Below are positions 38,692 through 47,628 of a DNA stretch of 64,000 nt, piece by piece; the first letter of the stretch is position 1; each line of letters starts with the position of its first letter. The stretch is from contig NZ_JARLTC010000028.1 in assembly GCF_029382225.1 (NCBI RefSeq), positions 62,001 to 126,000 on the forward strand. The letters run 5' to 3'. The notes under the pieces were generated by a model. It saw nothing but the letters and a program-made list of their open reading frames with translations, was not told the origin of the DNA and searched no databases. The stretch is from Spongiactinospora sp. TRM90649 (GTDB taxonomy: Bacteria; Actinomycetota; Actinomycetes; Streptosporangiales; Streptosporangiaceae). The position numbers were made by a program, and so were the translations under genes.

Positions 38692-41461
38692 GCCGATGCG
38701 GTACGGCCTGCGGCTGGCCGCCTACGAGCCGAACGGGGCGCGACTCGGTGTGCTCACCTCTCACCTGGGGTGGGAAGCGGCCCTTCCGCTCGGCGACGTC
38801 CCCTCGCTCAAGCTGGGCTACTCGGGGCATGCGCCCGGCGCTTCCTGGCTGGCCGCGCCATGCGAGGTGGCCGTCGAGTACTCCATCGGCGGCGGGTGGA
38901 TCGAGCCCGCGAACGCGCGGTTCCTGCGCATCAAGCGCTCGGGCGACGACGCCGACGCGGCGAGGGCCTGGTCGTTCGACATGCCGGGCTGGGCCTGGCA
39001 GTTGCGCAAGGTCGTGCTGTACCCCAACGGCGCGATGGTCGAGGGCAAGCGGCCGTTCGACGCCGTCAGCCCCGGCGCGATCCTGCGAACCCTCGTCACA
39101 GAAGGCCAGGCCAGGGGATCGGTGCCGGGACTGGCGATCGACTTCACCACGTCCTTGGACAGCGGCGGCCAGCCATGGACGGCCACGCTCACGCTCGCCT
39201 TGGAGCCCGGCACCGATCTACTCGCCGCGCTGATCAACCTGAGCGAACAGGGCGTGATCGACTGGGAGATGCAAGGCCGCACGCTGCGGGTCTACAACGA
39301 GGGCACGGTGCTCGGCCGCGATCTCGCGAGTGGGCCCGCCCCTGTCGATCTGCGCCTGGGCCGCGATATCGACTCGGCACCGGACGAGGCCACGTTGGAG
39401 GACGCCTCCAGCGCCATCTTGATCGCCGGAGAGAACGGCTTGTCGGTCGAGGTCACCAACCCGGCGGCGACCGCGCCGTGGGGACGGTGGGAGACCTACC
39501 AGAGCCAGGGCGGCGTGAGCGATGAGGGCACGGCCACCCTGCTGGGCCAGCACGCGCTGGAACGTGCAGGTCGCGAACAGGTGCAGCTCACCCGCCAGCT
39601 CGTGATCAGCCATGCTTCGCGCTGGCTGCCGCTGACCGGCTATCGGCCTGGTGACCACGTGCTCGCCCCCGGCGACCAGGCGGGCATGCAGGACGTGCGT
39701 ATTCGCCAGATCACCCTGTCGTGCGACGGCGACGGCAGGCTCGGCGGCAATCTGCTCTTGAATGACCGGTTCCTGGAAAGGGACATCAAGCTCGCCCGCA
39801 GGAGCGCAGGCATCCTCGACGGAGGCGTCTCCACCGGCGGAAGCGGTGGTGAGCCCTCCCCCGAGGCCGAAGGCCGGGTGCCCGCCGCACCGGTGGGGTT
39901 GCTCGCCGACGCCCAGGCGTACCTGGACGAGCACGGCTACGCGCGGGGGCAGGCGACGCTGACGTGGTCCCCCGTGACCGCCGACGTGAACGGCGTAGCC
40001 GTCGACATCGACGGCTACGAGGTCTACGCCCGCCGCAACGAAGCCGGCGAGCTGTGGATGCTGGTCGCCCAGACCGATGCCTCCGACACCACGGCGACCA
40101 TCAGCCCCCTCGTGGTCGGCTGGACCTACGCGTTCAAGGCCCGCGCGACCAACAACGGGGTCAAGGGCGAGTTCTCCGCCCAGGCGATCGAGCCAGTGCC
40201 GGACGACGCCACCCCGCCGCCAGTGCCGACCACACCCCAACTCACCACGCGACTCAGTGTGGTGCACGTCGCCTGGGACGGGCTCGGCGCCAGCGCCATC
40301 CCGATGCCGTCCGACGTGGAGCGGCTGCGCATCTGGATGCAGGACCCGCTCGCCCCAGGCTGGGCCGAGATCGGCCACCTGACGGCCGCGGGCTCCATCG
40401 TGGTGCCGGGCTTGCCGTACGAGACCGACCGCGAGTTTGCCTTCACTGCGATCGACCGCTCCGGCAACGAATCGGCACGCTCGACCACAGCGACCATCGC
40501 CACGGCCCCATTAGTGGACACCGATCTCATCGGCCAGGTGATCAACGGTGCGACACACATCATTGACGGGTCTTTGCCGGCCGATGCGAAGATCACCGCA
40601 GGCACGATCACCGGTGCCTTGATCCAGGCCAATGCTGTCCAAGCCGCGCACGTCGCGGCCAATGCGATCGAGACCGACAACATCGCCGCCGGAGCCATCC
40701 AGGCCGGGCACCTGGCCGTCGCCGCCGTGACGGCGGGCAATATCGCCGCGAACGCGGTTACCGCCGATGCCATCGCTGCCACCGCGATCACTGGCAAGAC
40801 GATTACCGGCTCGGTCGTGCGCAGCTCTGCGACCGGCCAGCGCTTCGTGCTGGACAGCTCCACGCTCGACCTGCGGTTCTATCCGGCAGGCACCAGCAAC
40901 TACACCCGCATGTACGCGGTGGACGGGCTGTATCCCGGCGAGACGACCACGTTCATCACCAGCGGTACCAACCAGTTCAGCTCGGCCCGTGCCGAGTTCC
41001 AGGTGGCAGCAGGTCTGATCAGGCTGCGCATCCGGGGTGCGTCCGGCTCCGGCGACAACGGCGGCGTGCTCGACATCGCCGAGGATTACGGCAGGTACGG
41101 CTTCTACAACGGCGGCGCGAACACTGAGACGTACATCCACTGTCAGGGAGATGGCCGCTATTACATCCGGGGCCGGTTCTGGGACTTCTCCTTCGCCGAC
41201 TCCCGCGATGCGATCCATGCGGGATCGGTCACGGTATCTGGAGGCGGGCCACCGAACTGGGGCTTATTGAGCTACGGCCCGACGATGGCCACCAACATGG
41301 GGCCGGTCGTTGCGCTGCGAGACGGCGGCGCGGGCAACACCAGTGGCAACTCCTTCACTCCACGGGCCTGGTCCGTGAGCTACAGCTCCGTCACCGGCTT
41401 CCAGGTCAACCTCGCCGCGAACTCTTCCTTCGCCCTCTATTGGTGGGCGCATCGCCACTGA
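38666..41461 (+). CDS. tail-tip / fibre protein 2 (paralogue of 35266-38016)
   Basis: A 931-residue protein from GTG 38666. It has the same architecture as copy 1: a hub domain (YGLRLAAYEPNGARLGVL, WAWQLRKVVLYPNG, WLPLTGYRPGDHVLAPG), two FN3-like domains (LTWSPVTADVNGVAVDIDGYEVYARR; VVHVAWDGLGASAIPMPSDVERLRIWM), and a longer tract of ANAVTADAIAATAI-type repeats at about residues 620-710. The distal tip differs and carries no detectable similarity to copy 1. Divergent tips on a shared base suggest two receptor specificities or two fibres per virion. Confidence 0.78.
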   Translation: MPQVIIPGEPMRYGLRLAAYEPNGARLGVLTSHLGWEAALPLGDVPSLKLGYSGHAPGASWLAAPCEVAVEYSIGGGWIEPANARFLRIKRSGDDADAARAWSFDMPGWAWQLRKVVLYPNGAMVEGKRPFDAVSPGAILRTLVTEGQARGSVPGLAIDFTTSLDSGGQPWTATLTLALEPGTDLLAALINLSEQGVIDWEMQGRTLRVYNEGTVLGRDLASGPAPVDLRLGRDIDSAPDEATLEDASSAILIAGENGLSVEVTNPAATAPWGRWETYQSQGGVSDEGTATLLGQHALERAGREQVQLTRQLVISHASRWLPLTGYRPGDHVLAPGDQAGMQDVRIRQITLSCDGDGRLGGNLLLNDRFLERDIKLARRSAGILDGGVSTGGSGGEPSPEAEGRVPAAPVGLLADAQAYLDEHGYARGQATLTWSPVTADVNGVAVDIDGYEVYARRNEAGELWMLVAQTDASDTTATISPLVVGWTYAFKARATNNGVKGEFSAQAIEPVPDDATPPPVPTTPQLTTRLSVVHVAWDGLGASAIPMPSDVERLRIWMQDPLAPGWAEIGHLTAAGSIVVPGLPYETDREFAFTAIDRSGNESARSTTATIATAPLVDTDLIGQVINGATHIIDGSLPADAKITAGTITGALIQANAVQAAHVAANAIETDNIAAGAIQAGHLAVAAVTAGNIAANAVTADAIAATAITGKTITGSVVRSSATGQRFVLDSSTLDLRFYPAGTSNYTRMYAVDGLYPGETTTFITSGTNQFSSARAEFQVAAGLIRLRIRGASGSGDNGGVLDIAEDYGRYGFYNGGANTETYIHCQGDGRYYIRGRFWDFSFADSRDAIHAGSVTVSGGGPPNWGLLSYGPTMATNMGPVVALRDGGAGNTSGNSFTPRAWSVSYSSVTGFQVNLAANSSFALYWWAHRH

Positions 41462-41462
41462 G

Positions 41463-41480
41463 GCAGGCCCTATCGCTGAC
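41463..41480 (-). promoter_or_regulatory. dispersed 18-bp dyad, copy 6
   Basis: GCAGGC-CCTATC-GCTGAC, 1 bp after the tail-tip stop. It is the reverse orientation of the family, with one mismatch in the conserved arm (GTCAGC). Confidence 0.4.
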
Positions 41481-41497
41481 GGCACACGGGAGGCGAC

Positions 41498-42184
41498 ATG
41501 CCCGCGACCATCCTGAACATCTGGGATACGGAGCTGGCCTATAACCACACCACACTCGCCGAGCAGGTGCAGGCACGCCCAGCCCAGCCGGTCCGCCCGG
41601 ACGGCGCGGAGCCGCTGTGGGGCGTCTACCTCGTCAACCCGGCCGATGGCGGCCACGGGATCCACATGTTCCCGCACTCCACGTTCGAATGGAGGGCCGC
41701 CGAGTACGGGATCGACCCGGATGATCTGGAGACGCTGCTGGACGTGATCTTGCACGAGCCTTACATCCCGGACCCGAGTGACTCCCTGGCCTGGGACGAC
41801 CCGGCAGCGGCCACCGTGCTGAAGGCGACGCGTGGTCTACCGACCTGCTGGACACCCGGCGTGTCCGACGCCGACCGGCTGGCGGCGCACCTGGAGCGGA
41901 TCCGTCACGTCAAGCAGCATGCCGTGGGGTTGAAGACGATCGCGCGTGCCGACCGGCAGGGCGCCTTGGACTTCGTCGGGGCTCGCCGCGTTGCACCGGC
42001 CGACCCCCTGGACCCGATCCGCACGCAGACCAGGCTCGATCCGGTGCGGGTGGCCAGTCGCAAGCTCGCCGTGGACTGGCAGCGCTCCAGCGACCACGGC
42101 GGGTCGTTGGCGTTCCAGGCCAAGCCCCCGGCCACGTTCGTGTCCCCCGTCAAGGCCGCCCAGCAGGAGGGATGGGCCGCGTGA
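41498..42184 (+). CDS. tail-module accessory protein, copy 2
   Basis: A 228-residue protein after a GGGAGGCG site. It shares with the 162-residue protein at 38030 the FEWRAAEYGI...LETLLDVILHEP segment and the C-terminal DPIRTQTRLDPVRVASRKLAVD region. It also carries an extra middle part (CWTPGVSDADRLAAHLERIRHVKQHAVGL). Role unknown; tail assembly or virion component is inferred from position. Confidence 0.7.
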   Translation: MPATILNIWDTELAYNHTTLAEQVQARPAQPVRPDGAEPLWGVYLVNPADGGHGIHMFPHSTFEWRAAEYGIDPDDLETLLDVILHEPYIPDPSDSLAWDDPAAATVLKATRGLPTCWTPGVSDADRLAAHLERIRHVKQHAVGLKTIARADRQGALDFVGARRVAPADPLDPIRTQTRLDPVRVASRKLAVDWQRSSDHGGSLAFQAKPPATFVSPVKAAQQEGWAA

Positions 42185-42489
42185 GTGAGGAGCGCTCGCC
42201 CAACCTGGAGCTGATGCTGGAGAAGCTGCGCAGCCTGGTCGAGGTCGGCTTCGAGAAGGTCAATGGCTCCATCACGCTGATCCTGCAACGCCTTGATCAG
42301 GTGGACGGCCGCCACGCCGAGCTTGCTCATGAAGTTGAGGAGACCCGCGACCGGCTGGCCGAGCTGGAGCGCAACACGGTCACCCGAGCGCAGCTCGCCG
42401 AGCGCACCCGGCAGATCGTCGGCGTCGTCAGCGTCCTGGTGACCATCGCCGGCGTGGTGATCGCGCTGATCTCCCTGACGCGCAGCTGA
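42181..42489 (+). CDS. XhlA-like coiled-coil membrane protein (holin-associated)
   Basis: A 102-residue protein from GTG 42181, overlapping the previous stop. An amphipathic coiled coil (MLEKLRSLVEVGFEKVNGSITLILQRLDQVDGRHAELAHEVEETRDRLAELE) is followed by one C-terminal transmembrane helix (IVGVVSVLVTIAGVVIALISL) and a short basic tail. This is the XhlA/hemolysin pattern seen in lysis modules, and it lies just before the endolysin. Confidence 0.72.
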   Translation: MSEERSPNLELMLEKLRSLVEVGFEKVNGSITLILQRLDQVDGRHAELAHEVEETRDRLAELERNTVTRAQLAERTRQIVGVVSVLVTIAGVVIALISLTRS

Positions 42490-42490
42490 C

Positions 42491-42673
42491 CTACTTCTTG
42501 CCACCGTTCTTGGCTGCGGCCGACTGGGCCTGCGGACCGAACCCGCTGGCCCCCGTCTTACCGGACGGGTTCTTGTCTCCCGCGCTCTGCACGCGCGAGG
42601 CGGCCTTGCCTGTCATGGGCGTCGAACGACCGTCCTTGCCACCGCCGCCTTTTCCGCTGCTGCTCTTGGTCAT
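42491..42673 (-). CDS. small Gly/Ser/Lys-rich SMP-like protein
   Basis: A 60-residue, highly basic, low-complexity protein with ...AASRVQSAGDKNPSGKTGASGFGPQAQSAAAKN..., the short motif of bacterial seed-maturation-protein-like proteins. It is on the opposite strand inside the lysis region and its stop lies 2 bp from the XhlA-like stop. It is probably a moron. Function unknown. Confidence 0.65.
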   Translation of the reverse strand: MTKSSSGKGGGGKDGRSTPMTGKAASRVQSAGDKNPSGKTGASGFGPQAQSAAAKNGGKK

Positions 42674-42756
42674 GACGTCCCCCGATCGTCAGTGACTACC
42701 TCCTCCAATTATCCCCCCTCGACGACTCGACGGGAGTCATCCGCCCTGGTGACGGA

Positions 42757-42898
42757 TTGAAGGGCTTGGTACTGCCCGTTCGCGACGGCGTGCTCATGGT
42801 GCCCGCCGTGCTGCCCATCCACGTGTCCGAAGCGGCTCTGAAGCTCACCGTCGCCGAGTGGCTCGACCTGCCCACCACCCCCTTGGAGGACATCTATG
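42757..42898 (+). CDS. short conserved-looking frame of uncertain extent
   Basis: From TTG 42757 the frame encodes LPVRDGVLMVPAVLPIHVSEAALKLTVAEWLDLPTTPLEDIYA, which reads as real protein. The same frame then runs without a stop through Arg/Pro-rich, unlikely sequence (about 42899-43017) into the gene at 43018. The good coding frame over 42896-43021 is a different one. Either a short gene lost its stop, or a frameshift once joined it to the acidic protein. The start lacks a ribosome-binding site. Confidence 0.4.
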
Positions 42899-43021
42899 CC
42901 CGAGGACGACCTACCGCCCCTGCCCTACGGCGGGGCGGGCCTGATCGGCGACGACCCGAGCCAGGACGACCTGCCGCAGGAGCCCGGCTCAGCGGTCGAG
43001 GACGAGAGCGAGGCGGCATGA
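42896..43021 (+). CDS. 41-residue acidic protein
   Basis: ATG 42896 follows TTGGAGGAC. The product MPEDDLPPLPYGGAGLIGDD... is Asp/Glu/Pro-rich and ends DESEAA. The stop overlaps the next ATG (ATGA). Acidic composition and good coding frame support it. The function is unknown. Confidence 0.55.
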   Translation: MPEDDLPPLPYGGAGLIGDDPSQDDLPQEPGSAVEDESEAA

Positions 43022-43263
43022 GGTTCGCCCGGCGCTTCTACCTGCAACGCGACATCGATATCAGCGGGATCTCCGGCACCGGCCACGTCACCGATGGCGT
43101 GTTGTGGCCGGACGGCTCGGCGACCGTGCGCTGGCGCGGCCCCCGGCCCTCCACCGTGCACTGGGATCGCTTCGAGGACGCAATCGCCGTTCACGGCCAC
43201 GGTGGGGCGACCCGCGTGGTCTGGATCGACCCGAAGGAAGACGATGCCGTCCGGGCCGCTTGA
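43018..43263 (+). CDS. small phage protein, hypothetical
   Basis: An 81-residue protein starting MRFARRFYLQRDIDISGISGTGHVTDGVLWPDGSATVRWRG, with a THWDRFEDAIAVHGHGG-like second half. It looks like one small beta-barrel domain. ATG overlaps the preceding stop and it overlaps the endolysin start by 20 bp. Similar short proteins precede endolysins in actinophages. Function unknown. Confidence 0.65.
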   Translation: MRFARRFYLQRDIDISGISGTGHVTDGVLWPDGSATVRWRGPRPSTVHWDRFEDAIAVHGHGGATRVVWIDPKEDDAVRAA

Positions 43264-43969
43264 CCGTCTGCTCACCGTGGCACGCGGCGAACTGGGCCGA
43301 GCCGAGCGCCAGGACGGCTGGACCCGGTACGGCGACTGGTGGGCAGACCGGCACGGCAAGCCCGACTGGTGGGCCAAGCAGCCGTGGTGCGACATGTTCC
43401 TGGCCTGGTGCGCGGATCAGGTGGGCCTGCTGGCCGACGTAGGGGACTTCGCTTACACGCCATCGCATGCGAGCTGGTTCAGGCAGCGCGGCCGGTGGGG
43501 GCACACGCCCAAGCGCGGGGCCGTCGTCTTCTTCGACTGGGCAGGCAGCCGCAACATCGCGGCCATCGACCACGTCGGCCTCGTCGAGGCCGTGCGCGGC
43601 GAAACGGTGATCACCATCGAGGGCAACACCGCCAACAAGGTCATGCGCCGCGCCCGCTCCCAGACCACCATCGCCGGATTCGGCTACCCCGCCTACGTCA
43701 CCGCCACGGCGCCCGTTGCGCCGCCGTCCCGGACGGAGCAGATCGTGAAGAAGCTGCCGACGCTGCACAAGGGCGCGACCGGCTGGGACGTCAAGACCGT
43801 CTTCTACCTGCTGCACGCGCGGGACCACGGCCTGAACGACGGCATCGACGACACACAGTTCGGCGTGCCGATGGAGGACGCCGTTAGGGCATTCCAGCGC
43901 GCTGTCGGCCTCGTTGTGGACGGGATCTGCGGCCCGAAGACCTGGGCGGCGCTGCTGAGGGTGCAGTAA
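43244..43969 (+). CDS. endolysin: CHAP domain plus peptidoglycan-binding domain
   Basis: A 241-residue lysin with a GAAGGAAG site before ATG 43244. Residues about 1-150 are a CHAP amidase/peptidase: KQPWCDMFLAWCADQVGL with the catalytic Cys near residue 48, RGAVVFFDW, and DHVGLVEAV with the catalytic His near residue 109. Residues about 170-241 are a PG_binding_1 repeat (LHKGATGWDVKTVFYLLHARDHGLND...AVRAFQRAVGLVVDGICGPKTWAALL). It degrades the cell wall for release. No signal peptide, so it needs a holin; the 66-residue protein at 44031 is the candidate. Confidence 0.9.
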   Translation: MPSGPLDRLLTVARGELGRAERQDGWTRYGDWWADRHGKPDWWAKQPWCDMFLAWCADQVGLLADVGDFAYTPSHASWFRQRGRWGHTPKRGAVVFFDWAGSRNIAAIDHVGLVEAVRGETVITIEGNTANKVMRRARSQTTIAGFGYPAYVTATAPVAPPSRTEQIVKKLPTLHKGATGWDVKTVFYLLHARDHGLNDGIDDTQFGVPMEDAVRAFQRAVGLVVDGICGPKTWAALLRVQ

Positions 43970-44030
43970 ACGATCGAGAAGAGGCATTAGCCCTGCCCAG
44001 CGGGAAGCTAATGCATGCGTGGAGGTATTG

Positions 44031-44231
44031 ATGAATATAAGCCGATATGCCAAGACGGTTGTCGCCGCCATATTTGCGGCGATCGCCGTCGCGAATGGTG
44101 TGGTTTCTCACGATATATTCACCACCACGGAGGTGGTCAACGCAGTTCTCGCCGTACTAGCCGCATTCGGTGTCTACGCGGTGCCAAACGCAGAGCGGTC
44201 AGACCGGCGAGGAGGCAGCCTCGCAAAGTAG
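44031..44231 (+). CDS. holin
   Basis: A 66-residue protein starting MNISRYAKTVVAAIFAAIAVANGVV, a first membrane helix, then TTTEVVNAVLAVLAAFGVYAVPNA, a second helix, and a charged tail (ERSDRRGG). Two helices, small size and position 62 bp after the endolysin fit an actinophage holin. GGAGG precedes the ATG. A strong terminator ends the late operon downstream. Confidence 0.82.
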   Translation: MNISRYAKTVVAAIFAAIAVANGVVSHDIFTTTEVVNAVLAVLAAFGVYAVPNAERSDRRGGSLAK

Positions 44232-44553
44232 ACCATTGGATGTAAGCCCTAAAGATTATACGTAGTGCACGTATCTAGCCACATCATCCGAAGAAGCCCC
44301 GTCGCCTTTACGGCGACGGGGCAATTTTGCGCACAGAAGGGCCGACACAATTAACCAGTATTCGCATCCACTTGCGCACGGTCCGTAGTGGCGCTAGTTT
44401 GATGCATGCGGCGGCCAGCGCCCGCCAGACTCCCGTCGAACGGTGCCCATGCCATCTCGACATGAGCGGACAAGACTCCCCGAGTCAGCGACATTCGGTC
44501 ACATTTGCTCTCTACTGTGGGGTGTCGCATGGGGGCCGCCACGGGAGACAGCC
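44232..44553. other. intergenic region after the late operon
   Basis: Contains a half copy of the dispersed dyad (GTAAGC at 44242-44247), a small inverted repeat ATACGT/ACGTAT near 44258, the late terminator at 44296-44328 and the leader of the next gene. No gene is seen. Confidence 0.5.
44296..44328 (+). terminator. late-operon intrinsic terminator
   Basis: GCCCCGTCGCC (44296-44306) pairs with GGCGACGGGGC (44312-44322) over a TTTAC loop, followed by AATTTT. It ends the phage late genes. Confidence 0.88.
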
Positions 44554-45588
44554 ATGAAAAATCAAGCGCGCAAGAACGCCGTCCGTGCGCGAATGGAAGA
44601 TACTGCGGAGCGCTACACGCGGGCTCGACGTGAGATTATCATCGCCGCGAGTATCTCCGCACATTCAACGGCCAGCAAAGTCATCAGCACGCTCCATCGA
44701 GCGACCGGTCTCAGTATCCCCGCGTGCGGAGAGATTTACCATTCTGGGGCCGCCACTCCTCAACGCCCCGTGCCGGATGCCGTATCTCCAGAACTCCGAC
44801 ACCTGGAAATGAAGGTCTTCTATGCACTGATGGAGCCATTTCGGGACAACATCGGGGCGATGGGGTATATTCTGGGACTGGAGGCGGTGGAGCCATGGCC
44901 AGACGGGATCGTTCTCATCCCTCACGGTCGACTCTGGCATCGGGTAATAAATTCGCTTCTGCCGTCCTGTGAGCCAAAATCCGGAAATTTGTACGGCGTC
45001 GCAGGCCTCCGATTCCACGAAGAGAATGATTCCCATGTATCGCTTATCGACTTGGAGTCGAATCTCATATTGAAGGTAACTCGACGTCCTGATAGAAAAG
45101 GGCTCCGGACACTTCCTTTGGATAGGACCCCAAGCGGTTTCATTCCACTGTGGCAGCGATACCCAGACTCGCCGAGCGCCTTGGAAGTCAACGAATGGGA
45201 ATTCGACCAGGGACGCTACCGCCATGACACCGAATCAACGGCAGCGCGGAATATGCTTTTGAGTCGGCTGCTGAGGCGGGTTGCCATCATCAATAGTACA
45301 GCTAAGACACATGGCTGCATCAACCTCTATGACCACAGTCGTCGCGACGCTGTTTTTGAGTGGTGCTGCGGACCAACCGTTACCACCTTCCTCAACTCCC
45401 TGGGGGAAACTCGATTCTGCGAGCGCGTGGAGCGCGATCCAGAGCGCGAAAATGACGACGACGCTTGGGCGCGCGCCCTGATTGGCAACGATCGCGTCCT
45501 GATGCGCCGGACATATTGCTACATCCCTCCGGGCTACTACCTCTATCGCCGAACCAAGGATCCGAGCGATTTCCTTCGGGACGCCTGA
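44554..45588 (+). CDS. protein of unknown function, lower GC than neighbours
   Basis: A 344-residue protein starting MKNQARKNAVRARMEDTAERYTRARRE, an N-terminal helix typical of proteins from actinobacterial integrative elements. The rest is mixed alpha/beta with PWPDGIVLIPHGRLWHRVI, a PSALEVNEWEFDQGRY segment, several Cys (EWCCGP, RFCERV, TYCYIPPGYYLYRR) and an acidic C-terminal part. GC and codon choice are visibly less extreme than in the phage genes, so it was probably acquired separately. GGGAGAC precedes the ATG. No enzymatic motif is recognised. Confidence 0.6.
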   Translation: MKNQARKNAVRARMEDTAERYTRARREIIIAASISAHSTASKVISTLHRATGLSIPACGEIYHSGAATPQRPVPDAVSPELRHLEMKVFYALMEPFRDNIGAMGYILGLEAVEPWPDGIVLIPHGRLWHRVINSLLPSCEPKSGNLYGVAGLRFHEENDSHVSLIDLESNLILKVTRRPDRKGLRTLPLDRTPSGFIPLWQRYPDSPSALEVNEWEFDQGRYRHDTESTAARNMLLSRLLRRVAIINSTAKTHGCINLYDHSRRDAVFEWCCGPTVTTFLNSLGETRFCERVERDPERENDDDAWARALIGNDRVLMRRTYCYIPPGYYLYRRTKDPSDFLRDA

Positions 45589-45676
45589 CGTCGGATGACC
45601 AGAGCGGCACAATGTGCAACGTATCTCTGCCAGTCAAGAATCCGCTGTAAGCACCAACAAGGACCTCTGTTAATAG

Positions 45677-45715
45677 AAAGCGCCCGCCTGTCCATGATGG
45701 ACAGACGGGCGCTTT
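45677..45715. terminator. bidirectional terminator between convergent genes
   Basis: AAAGCGCCCG...CTGTCCA and TGGACAG...CGGGCGCTTT form an 18-bp stem with one internal mismatch and a short loop. T-runs lie on both strands. It separates the gene at 44554 from the Ro gene on the opposite strand. Confidence 0.85.
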
Positions 45716-45724
45716 GCGCTTCAG

Positions 45725-47458
45725 TCAGGAATCGATAAAGCCGTTCACCAGCATCGGAAGGCTGGCGTCGATGCCCGCCACGTTGAGCACGCCGGGGTCG
45801 GCCGGGTCACCGATCGTGTAGCCCGAGGTGGTCATGGAGGTCACGACCACCCGCGCGGCGGGCGCGGTCGTGCGCCGGTAGGCGGTCAGCGCCTGGCTGG
45901 CGTGCTGGCGTCCGGCCCACGTCTCGTTGTCGGTGAACACCACGATGCCGTCCACCTCCATTCGCTGCTCGCGCGCCCAGGTGAAGGGCAGGCTCAGGTC
46001 GGTGCCCCCGCCGGACGGCGACCACGCGGCGATCTCCCGTAGGTTGGTGGGCGGCGTGATGCGGGAGTCGTGCACACGGGTGTCCACGTCGATCACGTGG
46101 GCGTTACCGCGCTCAATGCGGCTCAGCACGACCGCCATCGCGCACCCGACCTCGTACGGGGTGCCCAGCGACGACCCGCACGCCTGCCGCCTGCCGTGCT
46201 CATCCCGCCTGTGGTTCGACATGACCGACCCCCAGCTCATCGACCCCGAACTGTCCACCGCCACCAGCAGCCGCTTGCCGGTCGGCTCGACCGCACCGAA
46301 CGCGGCGTCGAACGTCTCCTCCAGGGCATCCAGCACGACCGGTACCGGCCGCCACGTCTGCTCTCTTGCCTGCGGGCTGGGCTGCGAGTGGCCCGAACCG
46401 TAGACGCGCAGCGCCAGCCAGGCGTCCATCGGATGGATCCGCGCGTTCACCACGGCGTCGCGGTCGGTGAGCCGTGCCACGACGCGCCGGGAGGCACGGT
46501 TCATGGGGGCTAGGGCGCCGATGCGGGTCATCCGCGCGAGGTTGCGAATGAGCGCGGTCAGGCCGACCGTGTCGATCAGCGCCTCCCACACGGCGGGCTC
46601 GCGCAGCATGGCGTCCGGCAGGAACTCCCACGGCACCCCGCGCTCCGTGACCAGGGCCACGGCCTCTCCACTGGTGGTGACGTCCTGGGCGGTGAGGTAG
46701 GCGTCCACGCTCGGCAGCGCCTCGCGGGCCACCTCGTCGGACACGGTTCCGGCGATCCAGCCGAGCATCGTGTGCCGTGCTACGTCGTCCAGCCGCTCAC
46801 GCGCACCCGCGCCGAGGGCCGGGGAGATGTGCGCCAGCCGGAGCGCGTCGCGTAGCGCGAAGTCCTCGCCCTGCGGGGTCTTACGCTGGGCGGCCTTGGC
46901 CGCTTTGAACGCGATGCGGTCGGGCGTGGCCGACAGGAACCAGCCGGCGAGCGCCCGGCGCAGCGACGCGCCGGTCACCGGCGAGGTACCACGCGCACCG
47001 GCCTTGCCGTGCAGGGCCTTGCGGTACCCGAACCAGGCCGACAGATGGTTGGTGGTGCGCGCCACCTCCGGCAGTGCCCGCCGTGCTGCGTACTTGGTCG
47101 CCTCGTCGCCGAGGGCGTGGGCGGCGGCCAGCGCGAACAGCGCCGGGTACGGCTTGGGCGCACGGGCCGGGCGGGCGGTACTGATCTCGGTGACCAGCGC
47201 GACGACGCGCGTGCCATCGAGCTTGATCGCCTCGAACACCACGTCGGCGTTGTAGGTGGTCAGGTCCTGCTCGCCGACGTAGTAGGTGCCGCCCTGCGTG
47301 CCGAGGATCAGGAAGTCGGTCAGCTTGCGCCAGATGTCCTTTTCCCACACGTAGCCCCCGGCGGCGTTGCGCACCTGATCGGCGCGGCCGGGCAGCGGCG
47401 CGGTCTGCGGGGTGGCGGTGGTGGTGATTCGAGCCAGTGGATCACGGCGTGCGCTCAT
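45725..47458 (-). CDS. rsr: Ro60/TROVE RNA-binding protein (Rsr)
   Basis: A 577-residue orthologue of the Ro 60-kDa autoantigen, of normal length. It has AAGGYVWEKDIWRKLTDFLILGTQGGTYYVGEQDLTTYNADVVFEAI and the following HEAT-repeat ring (TROVE domain, residues about 20-380; YRKALHGKAGARGTSPVTG, LPDAMLREPAVWEALIDTVGLTALIRNLARM). The C-terminal vWA domain has a MIDAS motif, VDSSGSM near residue 403, and GGGTDLSLPF. Ro rings bind misfolded RNA ends and Y RNAs, and work with exoribonucleases in RNA decay. Three Y-RNA-like genes lie directly upstream on the same strand, strongly supporting a functional Ro/Y-RNA module. It is likely cargo of the element. Confidence 0.92.
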   Translation of the reverse strand: MSARRDPLARITTTATPQTAPLPGRADQVRNAAGGYVWEKDIWRKLTDFLILGTQGGTYYVGEQDLTTYNADVVFEAIKLDGTRVVALVTEISTARPARAPKPYPALFALAAAHALGDEATKYAARRALPEVARTTNHLSAWFGYRKALHGKAGARGTSPVTGASLRRALAGWFLSATPDRIAFKAAKAAQRKTPQGEDFALRDALRLAHISPALGAGARERLDDVARHTMLGWIAGTVSDEVAREALPSVDAYLTAQDVTTSGEAVALVTERGVPWEFLPDAMLREPAVWEALIDTVGLTALIRNLARMTRIGALAPMNRASRRVVARLTDRDAVVNARIHPMDAWLALRVYGSGHSQPSPQAREQTWRPVPVVLDALEETFDAAFGAVEPTGKRLLVAVDSSGSMSWGSVMSNHRRDEHGRRQACGSSLGTPYEVGCAMAVVLSRIERGNAHVIDVDTRVHDSRITPPTNLREIAAWSPSGGGTDLSLPFTWAREQRMEVDGIVVFTDNETWAGRQHASQALTAYRRTTAPAARVVVTSMTTSGYTIGDPADPGVLNVAGIDASLPMLVNGFIDS

Positions 47459-47628
47459 GGGCTCTCCAAGGGATCGACCCGCCAGCGGCTCGGCACGCCG
47501 TGGCGGATGAGGGGAAAGGGGAGGACGGACGGGGGTCGCGCGACCGGCGCAGACCGGCGCTCAGGCGTGTGGCCTCACGCGGCGCGGTCCCCGCGGGCAC
47601 CGGTCGTCGTCCGCCCTCCCCGCAGAGG

